From Hyperoodon ampullatus (taxonomy: Eukaryota; Chordata; Mammalia; Artiodactyla; Ziphiidae): DNA of 64,000 nt. This document shows, piece by piece, positions 11,470 through 22,884 of the stretch. Below the pieces are notes generated by a model. The model did not search any database, was not told the origin of the DNA, and saw nothing but the letters and a program-made list of their open reading frames with translations. Where the stretch lies: contig OX457064.1 in assembly GCA_949752795.1 (NCBI GenBank), forward strand, positions 40,172,368 to 40,236,367. Reading direction: 5' to 3'. Both the position numbers and the translations under genes were made by a program. The number at the start of each line of letters is the position of its first letter. Within the stretch, counting starts at the first letter, position 1.

Positions 11470-13556
11470 ATCTGGACAATATCTTTAAAAGGAGATGGAG
11501 CCCCACATCCAGAAGACAAACTACAATTACACCTCATACAGGCATATTCTATCCATTTCCCACAACTGATCATAGCAATTCATACAAGCAGAAATAATTC
11601 TAATACAATTTGAACAAGTGTCATCAAATAAAACAATGGGCAGACAATAATGAACCACCAAATATATGAAGAAAAACCAATAATCAGAGTAACACAGAAG
11701 AAAATTTCCCCCATAAAAACTGGCATCTTCAAATTAAATGTACATACAACAAAATCCTAACATGAATGAATGACGAAAGAACTACACATTGAAATGCATG
11801 GTAAAATATAAAACTCTGAGTATAAAGAGAAAAGTTAAAAGCTTCTTGAGAAAATTAGCTTGCCTACAGAAGAACAAGAATTAGACCTGAATCTGGCTTC
11901 TTTCTCAATGGCAGATGCTATAGCACAAAGCGCAGTATTTATCAAGTTCAGAGAATATGATTGTGAATTTAAGTCTGAATCTTTTATCCATCCAAACCAT
12001 CAATCAATAGAAAGAAAAAATAAAGACATTATAAAACATACTCATAAACTTCCTAATCACAGACCTTCCAAAAGAGAACTACTAGATTATTCCCAACAAA
12101 ATAAATCCAATAAATAGGACTAAAGTGGTAATAGACATATGTTAAGAAAAAACTTTTTAAAAGTTTTAAAAAATACAAGAACAGTTAACAAATAAAATTG
12201 TCTAAAGAAACTTTAAGACAAATAAAAACATGATTATGTATATATAATAAACATAAAATGTGTGTGTATCTATATTCTACAAACAAAACATTTTTTTTTT
12301 AAGTTGGGGAATTCACAAATTAGCCAGGAACTAGGCCACAGAGGATAGGAAATCTCTATAGATTCCAAAAAGCAGAGACCATGTGGCTCACGTGGAAAAA
12401 TAATGTGGATTATTTTTCAAAAATCACAATAAAAAAACTAAAAATATATTAAAAAAATAAAAATCACAATCAGTATCTACTTATTAATATTAAAAGAAAT
12501 TATTTTACATCTTGGGATAATTAAGAAATCAAGATGAAAATAAGAACCTCTTTAGAAATAAAGATAAGAATACTTTATATTAAAACCTCTGGGAAGTGAC
12601 CAAAGTCATGCCCAAAAGAAAACGTTTACCCATAAATTGATTTACTAAAAATAAATAAATAAATAAGAAAATGTAGAAGTTAAGTTATCCAAGCTTCCTA
12701 TGAAGTAGAAAAAAAAAAGTCTAAAGCAACAGAAAAGAATAAATTGATGAGAACACAATTTTAAAGATACACTTTGCTGTGCAGCAGAAATTAACACATT
12801 ATAAAACAACCATAATAAAAAATTTTTTAATTTAAAGAGTAGTTATGATCAAAATGTCAAACACTATCATTTAAAGAGAAAGTTAAAGAGATAGATATAA
12901 AGTGGCAAGACTAAAAGAAAAAGAAAAAAGACAAAAACACCACTAAATATTGTTAGGAATGAGAAATAAAGCTGGAAATAGATATAAAACTTTCCAACTC
13001 ATTTTACAAAATTAGCATAATCCTGAAACAAACCAAAAGAACACAAAAAGATAAAATTAACTATTGGTCAATTGTATTTATGAACTTGTATGAAAAATCC
13101 TATATAGAATGTTAATAAATTGAATCAAGCAATATAGTAAAATAACAATGCATTATCAATAACACTTTCAGGAATATAAGAATATTTCAGAGTGAGGGAA
13201 TATTATAAATCAAGTCACTGCAGGGAAAGACTGAAGAAAAATAATATGATTTTCTCAATAAATTCCCCCCCTAAAATTTCCAAAATCAATTTTAATGGAA
13301 TTTGCTAGCCAGACTGCAATTGAAGGAAACTTTCTTAACTTGATGTTATCTAATAGAACTGCCAGAAAGCAACATACTATTAGTAAATCACTAACAAGAA
13401 TCTCACTGCATTCAAGAATAAGATTATTGTCCATTATCTCCACTACTCTTTAGCACTGTGGGGACAGCTTGAGCAATGTAATCACACAAGAAAAAAGGAC
13501 TTAAGTATACATAGAAATGGTTAAAACTCTTATTTGCAGGTCATATGTCTTCGTAA
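11470..13556 (+). mobile_element. Very old L1 (L1ME/HAL1-like), segment 1: ORF1 to mid-ORF2
   Basis: At 11850-12115 the sequence follows the old L1ME/HAL1 ORF1 C-terminus ('cttctttctcaatggcagat', then a degraded tail). At 13010-13110 it follows the reverse-transcriptase part ('agcataatcctgaaacaaac'). At 13310-13550 it continues to just before the catalytic region. It is interrupted at 13559 by an antisense LTR and resumes after it. Highly diverged, no open frames. Confidence 0.65.
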
Positions 13557-13558
13557 GT

Positions 13559-14010
13559 GTATTTGCTTTCTAAGGCTGTCATAAAAAAGTACCACAAACT
13601 GAATGGTGTATCACAACAAGAATTTATTCTCCCACAGTTCTGTAGACTAGAAGTGAAAAATCAATGTGTTGGCAGGGACATGCTTGTTCTGAGGGCTGTA
13701 GGGAAGAATCCTTTCTTGCTTCTTCCTAGTTTCTGGTGGTGACTTTTGATCCTTAGTTTCCTTCTCTGTATCACTCTCATCTTTTCCTCTGTAGTCACAT
13801 GGCATTCTCCCCATGTGTCTCTCTCTTCACCTGATGTTTTGCTTTTCTTGTAAGGACACCAATCATACTGGGTTAGGGCCCTCCCCTCACTAATGCCCTC
13901 ATCTTAGCTTGATTACATCTGCAAGGATCCTATTTCCAAATAAGGTCACATTATGAGGTACAGAGAATTAAGACCTCAAAATACCTTTTGGGGGAATATA
14001 ATTGCACCCC
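13559..14010 (-). mobile_element. MaLR-type solo LTR (MLT1-like), antisense
   Basis: A long terminal repeat of an ancient ERVL-MaLR retroelement, read on the minus strand. The + strand shows the familiar order 'tttctaaggctgtcataaaa', 'cacagttctgtagactag', 'tgttggcagggacatgct', 'cttgtaaggacaccaatc' and 'caaataaggtcacattatga'. It is about 450 bp with no internal region, so it is a solo LTR. It splits the old L1 around it. Confidence 0.8.
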
Positions 14011-14012
14011 AA

Positions 14013-14144
14013 AAATAGGCATACAAAGAATCAACTGAAAAACCACTAGATAATAAGCTGAAAAAGGTGATCATACGTAATATCAACATCAATTATTTAT
14101 TTTCCCTTAGACCAAAAATAAAAAGTTAAAAACTGTAAGGAGAG
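14013..14144 (+). mobile_element. Old L1, segment 2 (ORF2, just after catalytic region)
   Basis: Resumes the ORF2 sequence of the 11470 element: 'aagaatcaactgaaaaacca' (14027-14046) corresponds to the part just after the FADD motif. It is cut by a CHR SINE at 14145. Confidence 0.6.
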
Positions 14145-14367
14145 GGCTTCCCTGGTGGCGCAGTGGTTGAGAATCCGCCTGCCGATGCAGGGGACACGGG
14201 TTCGTGCCCCGGTCCGGGAAGATCCCACATGCCGCGGAGCGGCTGGGCCCGTGAGCCATGGCCGCTGAGCGTGCGCGTCCGGAGCCTGTGCTCCGCAACG
14301 GGAGAGGCCACAACAGTGAGAGGCCTGCGTACCGCAAAAAAAAAAAAAAAACAAACTGTAAGGAGAG
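14130..14367 (+). mobile_element. CHR SINE, short form, with perfect 15-bp target duplication
   Basis: The body is 14145-14352. The tRNA-derived head starts 'ggcttccctggtggcgcagt' with A-box- and B-box-like parts ('gtggcgcagtggttgag' and 'gggttcgtgcccc'). A conserved CpG-rich body follows, then an A tail. The target duplication 'aaactgtaaggagag' is at 14130-14144 and 14353-14367, identical. Many CpGs are still intact, which points to a young copy. Confidence 0.97.
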
Positions 14368-14815
14368 AGAGAATGAGAGAAGGGGGAGGGTGGCTTCCAT
14401 AAACAACAACAATATCAACAACAAAACAATAATAATCTTAAAATTAGCATAAAAGGTCATCATTATATGGAGAAAACTTCACCAATGGGCATAAACATCT
14501 GAATAAGAGGGAAGAAATTCAATGTTTCTGCATGGAAAGATACAATACAGTGACAACACTCATTCAATATAAATAAAAACACCCATTCAAATACATGTTA
14601 ATATATAAATTCAACTGTAACCTGTTACAAAAGAAATCAAGAGAGCAAATTTTATCTTTTTTATAGAATGCAACAAGTTGGTTTTTTTTTTCCCCAAGAT
14701 CATATGGAAGACAGAACTTTAAAATGAATTAAAAGATCAAACGTTTACTGAAAAATAAGAACACTGAAGGGGAGTACTTGCCCTATCACATGATAGCAAC
14801 AATCACAGAATTAGT
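14368..14815 (+). mobile_element. Old L1, segment 3 (ORF2 C-terminal half)
   Basis: Weak but ordered match to L1 ORF2 beyond the catalytic core: 'atggaaagatacaatacagtg' near 14533, then 'agatcatatggaagacagaa' near 14697. Very diverged. Confidence 0.45.
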
Positions 14816-14821
14816 AAACAT

Positions 14822-15022
14822 TGTAATAAATACCACTTCTGTGTCAGGCATTCATCTAAAAGCTTTACATATATATTATTTAATATAGCTAAAAACTCTT
14901 AATACCTTAATTTGACAGATGAGTTATTTGAGACACTAGATGACTAAGTATATTGCCCAAGTTATACAGACCATTAGTAACTGTGTGGTCTAATTCTAGA
15001 GTCCACATCCTTGACCAATACC
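14822..15022 (-). mobile_element. MIR SINE, antisense
   Basis: Read on the + strand it shows the reverse of MIR: 'cttctgtgtcaggcattcat', 'tttgacagatgagttatttg', then the core remnant 'ccattagtaactgtgtggtc'. MIR is an ancient tRNA-derived SINE. Confidence 0.7.
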
Positions 15023-15034
15023 ATATGCATCCTG

Positions 15035-15290
15035 ATAATGAAATATATTATAAAGTCAAAGTAATTAAAACCATTTGGTATTGTCATAAGTATGGACATG
15101 TAAGTAATGGGATAGTACAGAGTCCATATACCGACCCATGTTAATGCGAGATTTCAAAAGTTCTCCAAATCATTATGAAATTTAACATGTGGAAATTCCT
15201 TATCCATTTAACAAATGTAAGTTAGATCTTACCTAATAGTATTCAGTGTATATAATAATGCAAAATTACAAATAAATTAGAAGAAATATG
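15035..15290 (+). mobile_element. Old L1, segment 4
   Basis: 'gtcaaagtaattaaaaccat' and 'ttggtattgtcataagtatg' match the L1 ORF2 block that follows segment 3 in normal L1 order, so this is probably the same insertion. The part after about 15150 is uncertain. Confidence 0.5.
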
Positions 15291-15304
15291 AGAACCTGTT
15301 TTAT

Positions 15305-16125
15305 AATTTGTTCTTTTTTAATAGACTTTATTTTTTAGAGCAGTTTTAGTTTCACAGCAAAATTGAGCTGTAAGTGTAGAGTTTCCATATACCCGCTGTC
15401 CCCACACAGGCACAGCTTCTCTTACTATCAACCTCCCACACCTGAGTGGTGGTAAAGTCATTACAATGGATAAACTTATGGTGACATCATTATCACCCAA
15501 AAAGTCCAGACTTTACATTATGCTTTGTCCTCGATGTTGTACACCATATGGGTTTTGACAAATGTATCCACCATTATAGTATCAGATAGAATAATTTCAC
15601 TACCCTAAAAATAGGCCGTGTTCTGCCTAGTCATCCCTGCCTGCCCCTGCTCTCCACCTCCCACAGCTCCTGGTAACCAATGATCTTTTCACCATCACCA
15701 TGGTTTTGCTTTTTCCAGTAGGTCATATAGTTGGAATGATATGGTATGTAGACTTTTCAGCTTCTTTCATTTAATAATATGCACTGAAATTTCCTCCACA
15801 CCTTTTCATGGCTTGATAGCTCATTCCTTTTTAGTACTGAATAATATTCCATTTTCTGAACGTATCATAGTTTATGTATCCATTCACCAACGAAGGACAT
15901 CTTGACTGCTTCCAAGTTTTGCAATTGTGAATAGAGTTGCTATAAACATCCATCCTTTTGTGTGGACATATTAATACATTTTCAACTCATTTTTGTATAT
16001 ACCAAGGAGCACTATTGCTGAATCATATGCTAAGTGTGTGTTTAGTTTTGTAAAAAGCTGCCAAACTGTATTCCAAAGTGGTTGTAGCGTTTTGTATTCC
16101 CACCAGCAATGAGAGTTTTTGGTAT
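15305..16125 (-). mobile_element. L1 (L1MB/L1MC-like) 3' end, antisense
   Basis: The 3'UTR and end of ORF2, reversed. The + strand runs 'agagcagttttagtttcaca', 'tattatagtatcagatagaa' style blocks, 'gttggaatgatatggtatgt', 'gaataatattccattttctg', and ends at 'attcccaccagcaatgagag' (16097-16116). It is 5' truncated and about 820 bp long. Confidence 0.85.
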
Positions 16126-16134
16126 AATTTTCTT

Positions 16135-16305
16135 TTATAATCTACTTTCTTCACAGCAATTACCTTATGTATTCATTTGTTTGTTTATTCTTAGTCTGTC
16201 TTCCCTTACTGGATTGTCTTGTTTAGTACTGTCTTCCTAGGACATAAAACAGTGACTGACAAGTTACAAATGCCTTTAGTAAATACATGATGAACAAATA
16301 AACCA
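16135..16305 (+). mobile_element. L2 3' end
   Basis: Contains 'gtctgtcttcccttactgga' and 'ttagtaaatacatgatgaac', the usual L2 terminal pattern, in degraded form. Confidence 0.55.
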
Positions 16306-16409
16306 TTAAGTGCAGCTATTGAGACTATACAGAGAGCTCTGACAAAAGTAAATGGAAAAATAAAAACAATCTAAAGAACACAAGTATATAAAAAAGAAAT
16401 TAAAAGTAA

Positions 16410-16720
16410 TATATAATCAATAAATATATTGAAAGAAGCTCAAATTCACTTATAATAAGAGAAAGACAAATCAAAAAAGCAATAAAAATATTTTTGTCCA
16501 TAATACTGAAAACAATTTAATGAATAATATTGAGTCTTAATATAGCTATGAAAAAACGGGCACTGTCACATACTCTTGGTGAAATTGTAAATTGGTAATT
16601 TGTAGTATATTACAAAATAAATATTTGTAGAAAAAATAAGGGCATGAAAAATATAGATATCCCTTTTTCAAAAAATTCTACTACTGGTAATCTATCTTGC
16701 AGAACTGGCTGTCCAGTTGT
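16410..16720 (+). mobile_element. Old L1 ORF2 C-terminal fragment
   Basis: 'gagaaagacaaatcaaaaaa' and 'tcacatactcttggtgaaat' followed by 'tgtaaattggtaatttg' match the end of old L1 ORF2. It may be the continuation of the element that starts at 11470. Confidence 0.55.
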
Positions 16721-16944
16721 GTTATGTATAGAGTGACTCTTTTATGAGAGATATGTCTTTATGAATTCCTTCTGTAATTTAAAAAAAGTTTTAAAAAGCT
16801 AAATGAATGGTTAACTACTTCAATTCTATACCCAAATATGCATACTTTGCCAACTGGTCCAGTTAGTGCCTTAATTCCAGGGGCTGACTGAAAAAAAAAT
16901 GTTATTTAAGTATAAGACACTTTTGCCATTGGAGATATAGTGTT

Positions 16945-17008
16945 TGTGTGTGTGTGTGTGCGTGTGTGTGTGTGTGAGTGAGAGAGTGAGAGACAGAGAG
17001 AGAGAGAA
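16945..17008 (+). repeat. (TG)n then (GA)n compound microsatellite
   Basis: TG repeats with one C interruption at 16945-16976, then GA/GAGT repeats up to 17008. Confidence 0.92.
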
Positions 17009-17009
17009 A

Positions 17010-19915
17010 TGGCAACTTCTTAATATTGAATTTTCTAATATATTCATATATTAATATATCACTTTATGTAAAAAGTTACTCCTGAATGATAAAATATTTT
17101 ATTGAAGAATATGTTCCCTTGTGAAGATTAGTTATAGATTTTAAGTGCTTAAATCTTGCTCTTTTCAAGAAATATCTAATATTATCTGACTAAAGGCTTA
17201 ATTAACCATTAGAATCACCATCCCACCCCACATCCCATTCTCTCTCTTTCTTACTCACTTGTGTGGAGGGAAATAGGAAATGACAAAGAACATAGAGGAT
17301 TCCCCCATCATTTTTCTAAACCAAGTTTCTTTAACTGACCATGCTACTGTACAGCTGAAAGTTCCTAGAAAGCTCTGTTTCATGTACTCCTTTCAATCTC
17401 CAGAAAGTAATGTATTTAATTGAAACAGTGTGGGAAGATGTTCCCTGACAATGCTAACAATATAAATTTCTTAGTGTCTTTTTTATTAACAAAGACAATA
17501 TTTTGGTCATAATTGTTACAAATGGATACTTTGTGGTTTTAAAATTCACAATTAAGTTATGCAAATGAGAGGAAAGTGAAAAAGGTCTAGCAAAAGTCTA
17601 AAATTCAATTAGACATTTCTTTTTCTTCTTTCCAATGGGTCTAATAAAAGGAAATAATCTAGTGGATTAACAAAAATGCACATATTAAAATAATTAAATT
17701 ACATTGTTCTGAATATATGATATCGTTACTAAGATAAAAAACAAAGTTATATCTTTTCAGCTATCCAAACAATTCACAGCTGCTCAATTTTGTTATCCTG
17801 AGTTGGCTTCAGAGCTAAAATAATTTCTGAAATCTGCTTTCTGAGATTAGCAGTGCCCTCTCCCCCAATTTGAGCAAAAATAATTGGAAAGGCACATGTA
17901 CAAGCTTCCAGTTTATACAAGTTCATTTATTTGAAATCCCTTGAGCTCCTCCAATTAGAAAACAAGTTTTTGAGTTAATATCCTTCAATTGTTAAAAACT
18001 TGCGTCACTGCAAGAGCACAGTGAAACGTAAAAGTCCCAGCACACTGGCAGTTGATTGTGAGGGGATGTGATTGTTCCACATTTAGACTGGAAAGGGTTA
18101 GAAACTCTGCTTCCCAATGTGGTTAATGAATGAAAGGAAAATCGGACCCCTGAGCCAGAGTCAGTGACCTACGGGAGTGAAAAATGTTCACAGGTTAACA
18201 AGGGCAGCTGTTCCTTGCCATAATTCCCTGAGGAGGTAAATGACAAAAGGGCCTATAAACTTCTTTCTTGGTATTATTTATTAATCCATTTTCTTCCTAG
18301 AAAAAATACTTGGTGTAGCTCTGGAAGATACTGGCCTTGAACATCTTAAATTCTATGTTTGTTTCTTTTTATTAATGACTTATTCATTAATATATTTTAC
18401 TTTAATAATTCATTTTGATATGCTTTATTTAGATGTACTAAGAGATTTATCATCCTATAAAATTCTAAATATTAACGATATAATGCACTTCAATGTAAAT
18501 GGCAAAGTTGAAATCAGAGCCACTAACTTTATAGTGACATAGTAACAGATTCCTTTTTATCTAAATGGGGCAAGTCGCTACGGAGATTTTTTCTCCCTTA
18601 AGTGGGAATTACTTCAAATTTTTGTTTAAAAATATTGTTTTCTCCTGGACTGAAGGGAGTTTTCATAGCCATGGCCAAGCCACCACCCCTGGACGTGTTC
18701 AGATACAGAACCCCTGATTGGCTATTGATGACTCATTCCTAGTGAGGAATTTTATCTTAACACCTGCCTTATCGTTAACATCCTTTTCAACTTCTAGAAA
18801 AACAATAACCAAAAAGGAAAAAAAAATATTTGGGACCAGTCCAGTTTTGAAACACCTGGCTTAGAGATAAAGACTGCAATTTTAGGCATTTATAATGTCT
18901 TTAGTTTTGGTCTGGAATTTGTTCCTCCTGTTGTGAGCATCCGCTGACTTTATCTTTGGTTGGGTCTTACTTCAGTCTAGTAAATTATAAAATGACAAGA
19001 TATTCTCTGTTGTCATGGAAAACTCTGTGTATCAAAAAATCTCTGAAGCTCTAGCTTCACAGTAAACACATTCAATGAGTTGAAGAAACATTACAACACT
19101 TGCTCTAATGAATCAGTCAGTAATCCTTTATGATGTAATTCCAGTCTGATATTGATAACCTTCAACTGAAAGTTAAAGAGGATATCCCAGGCTTATGTGA
19201 CCACTATGAACCAAAACAGAACCATTAAAAAAAATTAGACAGGAAATACACAGCTGGAAACCAGAAGCACCAGTTTTACTTGGGCTATTAAAAAAATTCA
19301 CAGTTAACTAAATAAAAAATATTTATTCTACGTAATTTATTTTCTCCTCGGTATCTAGATGTGTCCCATATTGTTGCCTGTGAAAAGGTTATTACAAGGG
19401 CATAAATTTGTTTTAAAACTATGCACTAATTTGCTAGGTAAACAGCATAAATTACTGAGCAATTACATAATTTATGCTATTATATCAATTAGTTGTATTG
19501 ATTTTTTTAAATGTACTTTTCTCCTGTGTACACACATGCTCTGACATTGGACAGTCCTTGCCTGAGGGTCATTTAGCTAATTTCTAGGCAACCAGAAACT
19601 ATCTGGATGGAAACCGTAGGGACAGTGTCTCAGCAAAATTAACCGGCTTCAGAGAGCTTGCCTTGCAAAACCATATTAACTAAGTGATGGCAAAAGTCAT
19701 AATACTAAAAACAAAGCTAAAACAAATAAATAAATAAAGACCTTAAATAGCTTCATAAGGTCCCTTTTATGTTCTGCTTTCTGGGGACTCAGCTGGCACT
19801 AGCTTGATGAGAAGGAATGATAGAGAAAGGAAAACAAGTCAGCAAAGGGCAAAGGAAAGAATGTGAGCGAGGTTGTGGTTAAAACTATGATGGCGGCGAG
19901 TGTGCTCAAGAGTTC
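17010..19915. other. Repeat-poor block, no gene seen
   Basis: About 2.9 kb with no repeat or coding sequence that I can recognise. This is the longest such block in the window, while everything around it is crowded with insertions. The part at 18000-18280 has balanced composition and looks more ordered than its AT-rich flanks. It may hold conserved non-coding (regulatory) sequence, but that needs alignment to other mammals. Confidence 0.4.
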
Positions 19916-19917
19916 CT

Positions 19918-20095
19918 TTAAAATGACAAGCTTCAAACACTAACAAGTATTGCTGAAGATGGGGAGAAACTGGAATCCTCATTCATTGCTGAGGATGTAA
20001 AATAGTTCAACCACTTTGGAAAAGTCTGGCAATTTCTCAAAAGGTTAAAGATAGTTACCATATGATCCAGTAATTCCTCTCCTAGGTATGTACCT
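19918..20095 (+). mobile_element. L1 (L1MB-like) ORF2 end, left part
   Basis: Follows the L1 block 'tattgctgaagatggggaga' to 'ttcctctcctaggtatgtac', that is, the region just upstream of the ORF2 end. It breaks at about 20096, where a MaLR element begins, and continues at 21151. Confidence 0.8.
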
Positions 20096-20767
20096 GTTAT
20101 GGATGGATTGTAATTAATTCACTGCCACCACAGACCAAGAGTGCACAGGCCCAGGGGGCAAGGCTCTCTCCTGCTAGGTTAGTGAAGGTGGGGCCACCTC
20201 CTTGGTTTCAGTAGACCAGGCTGTTCCTGTATGGGGCCTCAGGGACAAGGTCATAGCCTATGGCTGAGAGGGCAGGGCCACCAGTCAGAGCCAACGGGAT
20301 GGGGCTGGTGCCCTATGTGCCCTAACAGTGAGGCCCCATTCCAGCGGGCCTGGAAGGAGTGGTCACCACCATGGTAGACCCAAAGCGCAGAGCATCTAGT
20401 CAAAGAGGATTATTCTGAAATCATAAGATCTAACAGAAGTTGCCTTGCTGAATTTTAGACTTAAGTGGGGCCTGTTATCCCTTTCTTCTTTATAATTTCT
20501 CCCTTTTGGAATGGAAATGGTTAACGCTATGCCTGTCCTATCACTGTAGTTTAGAAGCACATAACTTGTCTAGTTTTACAGTTTCATATCTGGAGAGGAA
20601 TTTTCCCTCAGGACAAATTACACCTTGAGCTTCAGTTACACTTGACTTAGATGATATTTAGATAAGACTTTGGACTTGGAATTGATGCTTTAGGGGCTGC
20701 TGGGATGAAGTGAATGTACTTGGCATACAAGAAGAGTATGAATTTGGAGGGGGCAAGACTGTAGAAA
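20096..20767 (+). mobile_element. MaLR internal region (MST/THE1/MLT1-type), non-coding remnant
   Basis: Recognised from the stretch before the LTR: 'ttggaatggaaatggttaac' (20507-20526), 'ctggagaggaattttccctc' (20591-20610) and 'ttagataagactttggactt' (20658-20677), which are typical of MaLR internal sequence. The first ~25 bases (20096-20120) look like the beginning of an LTR, so the 5' LTR seems almost wholly deleted. No retroviral protein frame remains. Confidence 0.7.
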
Positions 20768-21150
20768 GTTATGGACTGAGTTGTGTCTCCCACCCCAATC
20801 CATATGTTGAATCCCCAATCCTCAATGGGAGTCAATTTGGATATAAGGCCTTTAATGAAGTAATTAAAGTTATATGAGGTCATAAGGATGAGGCCCCAGT
20901 CTAAATAATCTGTCTTTATAAGAAAAGGAAGAGACACCAGGAGTATATGTGCACAGAAAGAAGTCCATGTGTCGATACAGTGAGAAGGTAGCCATCTGCA
21001 AGTAAGGAGGAGAGATTTCACCAGAAATCAATCCTTCCAGCACCTTGATCTTGGAATTCCAGTCTATAGAACTGTGAGAAAATAAACTGCTGATGTTTAA
21101 GCCACTCAGTCTGTGGTATTCTGTTACAGCAGCTTGAGCAGACTAACACA
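20768..21150 (+). mobile_element. MaLR 3' LTR (MLT1/MST-like)
   Basis: Classic MaLR LTR pattern: 'ttatggactgagttgtgtct' at the start, 'tataagaaaaggaagagaca', 'agaactgtgagaaaataaac' (poly-A signal region) and an end 'gcttgagcagactaacaca' (21132-21150). It forms one element with 20096-20767. Confidence 0.85.
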
Positions 21151-21660
21151 AGGTGTGAAAAAGATATGTCTATGCAAATCTTTGCTCATGAATTCCATAG
21201 AAGCATTATTCTTAATAGTCAAAATATGGAAACAACCCAAATGTCCATTAACTGATGAACAGATAAACAAAATGTGGCATATTCCTACAATGAAATATTG
21301 TTTGACCATAAAAAGAAATAAAGTACTGATACATGTGATGACATGTGTGAGCCCTGAAAACATTAAGCTAAATAAAAGAAACTAGGCACAAAACACCACA
21401 TTTTGTATGGATCCATTTATATGAAATGTCCAGAAAAGACAAGTCTATAGGAAAAGAAAGTAAATTAGTAGTTGCCTATGTCAGAGGGTGGAGGGGTAAG
21501 GGGAGTGACAGCTTAACAGGTACAGAGTTTCTTTTTGGAGTGAAGAAAATGTTCTAAACTTAGATTGTAGTGATGATTGCACAAGCCTGAGAATATACTG
21601 AACATTATTGACCTCTACATTTTAAATTGGTGAATTTTATCTCAATACTTTTAATTGGCA
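21151..21660 (+). mobile_element. L1 (L1MB-like) ORF2 end and 3'UTR, right part
   Basis: Continues the 19918 piece: 'ttccatagaagcattattct', 'gaaatattgtttgaccataa' and the 3'UTR 'tttttggagtgaagaaaatg', ending near 'gaattttatctcaatacttt'. The two parts together make one L1 3' end split by the MaLR insertion. Confidence 0.85.
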
Positions 21661-21957
21661 TCCTCCAAGGCCACACTAATTAATACTGACAGGTGTTGTT
21701 CACAGATAGTATATCCAGTGACACTGTTTATCAGGCATGACTCTCTCTAGTATGGAAAGAACACCTCTGGTTCCTCCTTCTAGTCCTAAAAGTTTATGGC
21801 AAGTGCTTCACTTTCCTCTTTATCTCTTCCACTCTTCCTTTACCTTCTCTTCCCTTTACTTCTTCTAATGAATCATTTAGTCCTGAAAGCTTTAGATTAG
21901 GCAGATCAAGGTAAGTGACTAGGTCATCATTATAATGGGAGATATGAGGCTCAGAGA
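21661..21957. other. No recognised element
   Basis: Pyrimidine-rich stretch around 21770-21870. No gene or repeat recognised. Confidence 0.4.
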
Positions 21958-22592
21958 GGGGTGTCAGAGTCCCAGTGGGGTGAGGAGTGTGCCCACATGG
22001 CAAGAATACCTTGGAAAGATTGTCTGAGTTCTACTGGGTGAAGGAGGGTATCTACACATGAGGGTTTGCCTGGCATGAGGTGTCAAAGCCTAAGCAAGGT
22101 GAGAGGGCATCCCTATAGAAGGGTTGCCCCATGTAAAGTGTCAGGGCCTGAGTGGGATGAGGAAGGAATGCAAACAGCAAAGTTCCAAAGCAGGGAGTCA
22201 GAGAAAGAGCAGAGTGAGAAGTGTGTTCCTGAGGAGGAACAGCCTGGTGTGAGACATTAGAGACTAAGAAGGGCAAGGAGTATATCCAAGCAAGTGGGCA
22301 ATTAGAATCCAAGCAAGGTGAGGAGGACATGCATGTAGAAGAACAGCCCAGCATGAGTTGTTGGAGCCCAAATGTGCTAACTAGGGTTTCTATGCAAGAA
22401 GGTGGGTGACCCTGAGTGGAGAGTCAGAGCCTGAGCAAGGTGAGAAGAATGTCCAAATGGAGGGGCTGAGTCATATGAGGTGTTGAAGCCCAAGAAAGAT
22501 GAAGAGAGCACTGATGTGGAAGAGGGTAGACAATGCCTTGGGAGTCAAAGCTCAGATGGGGTGATGAGGTATCCACAAGGATGATGTGATGG
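21958..22592 (+). repeat. Diverged tandem repeat, ~59-bp unit, about 11 copies
   Basis: Similar openings recur at even spacing. Units start near 21960 ('ggtgtcagagtccc'), 22021, 22079 ('ggtgtcaaagcctaag'), 22138 ('gtgtcagggcctgag'), 22195 ('ggagtcagag'), 22254, ~22305, 22358 ('gttgttggagccc'), 22420 ('gagagtcagagcctgag'), 22480 ('ggtgttgaagccc') and 22540 ('ggagtcaaagctcag'). Steps are mostly 57-62 bp. Each unit has the plan [gtgtcagagcc][tgagcaaggtgagga][short variable part][cagcctggcatga]. Copies differ a lot, so it is an old minisatellite. It is purine/G-rich on this strand, with no coding evidence. Confidence 0.85.
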
Positions 22593-22599
22593 CAGGAAG

Positions 22600-22880
22600 A
22601 TGAAAAATTGTTTACATCCAGGGAAAATACTTAAGTAAATAAATAATGGGTACCACATTATTCACTGTATGAGACAGAATTTACAAATATCACAATGGAG
22701 AAAGCTAGATAAACTGTTCTGTTACATAGGAATTAGAGGTTTTGGTGTGAACTCATAACCTTATCTATATACCTTATGGTCATAATAAAGGATACGCAAG
22801 GTATACAAATGGATTACATTTGTACTCAAATTTTAATGTACTTAAGAATCACCAGGCATGATTTTTTAAATGATTCTCAA
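22600..22880. other. No recognised element
   Basis: AT-rich unique sequence. Nothing identified. Confidence 0.4.
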
Positions 22881-22884
22881 ACAT

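Noticed and set aside
14145..14352. Functional tRNA gene
   Set aside because: Only the SINE head is tRNA-derived. It lacks a foldable complete cloverleaf with a normal anticodon arm, and it has a poly-A tail and target duplication.
14097..14463. Six overlapping frames of 60-118 codons on both strands
   Set aside because: All are translations of the CHR SINE at 14145-14352. The same peptides recur at 31.6, 46.1, 59.7 and 61.0 kb.
21958..22592. CRISPR array
   Set aside because: Repeats are diverged, with no short perfect repeat and unique spacer pattern, and the host is a mammal. It is a tandem repeat.
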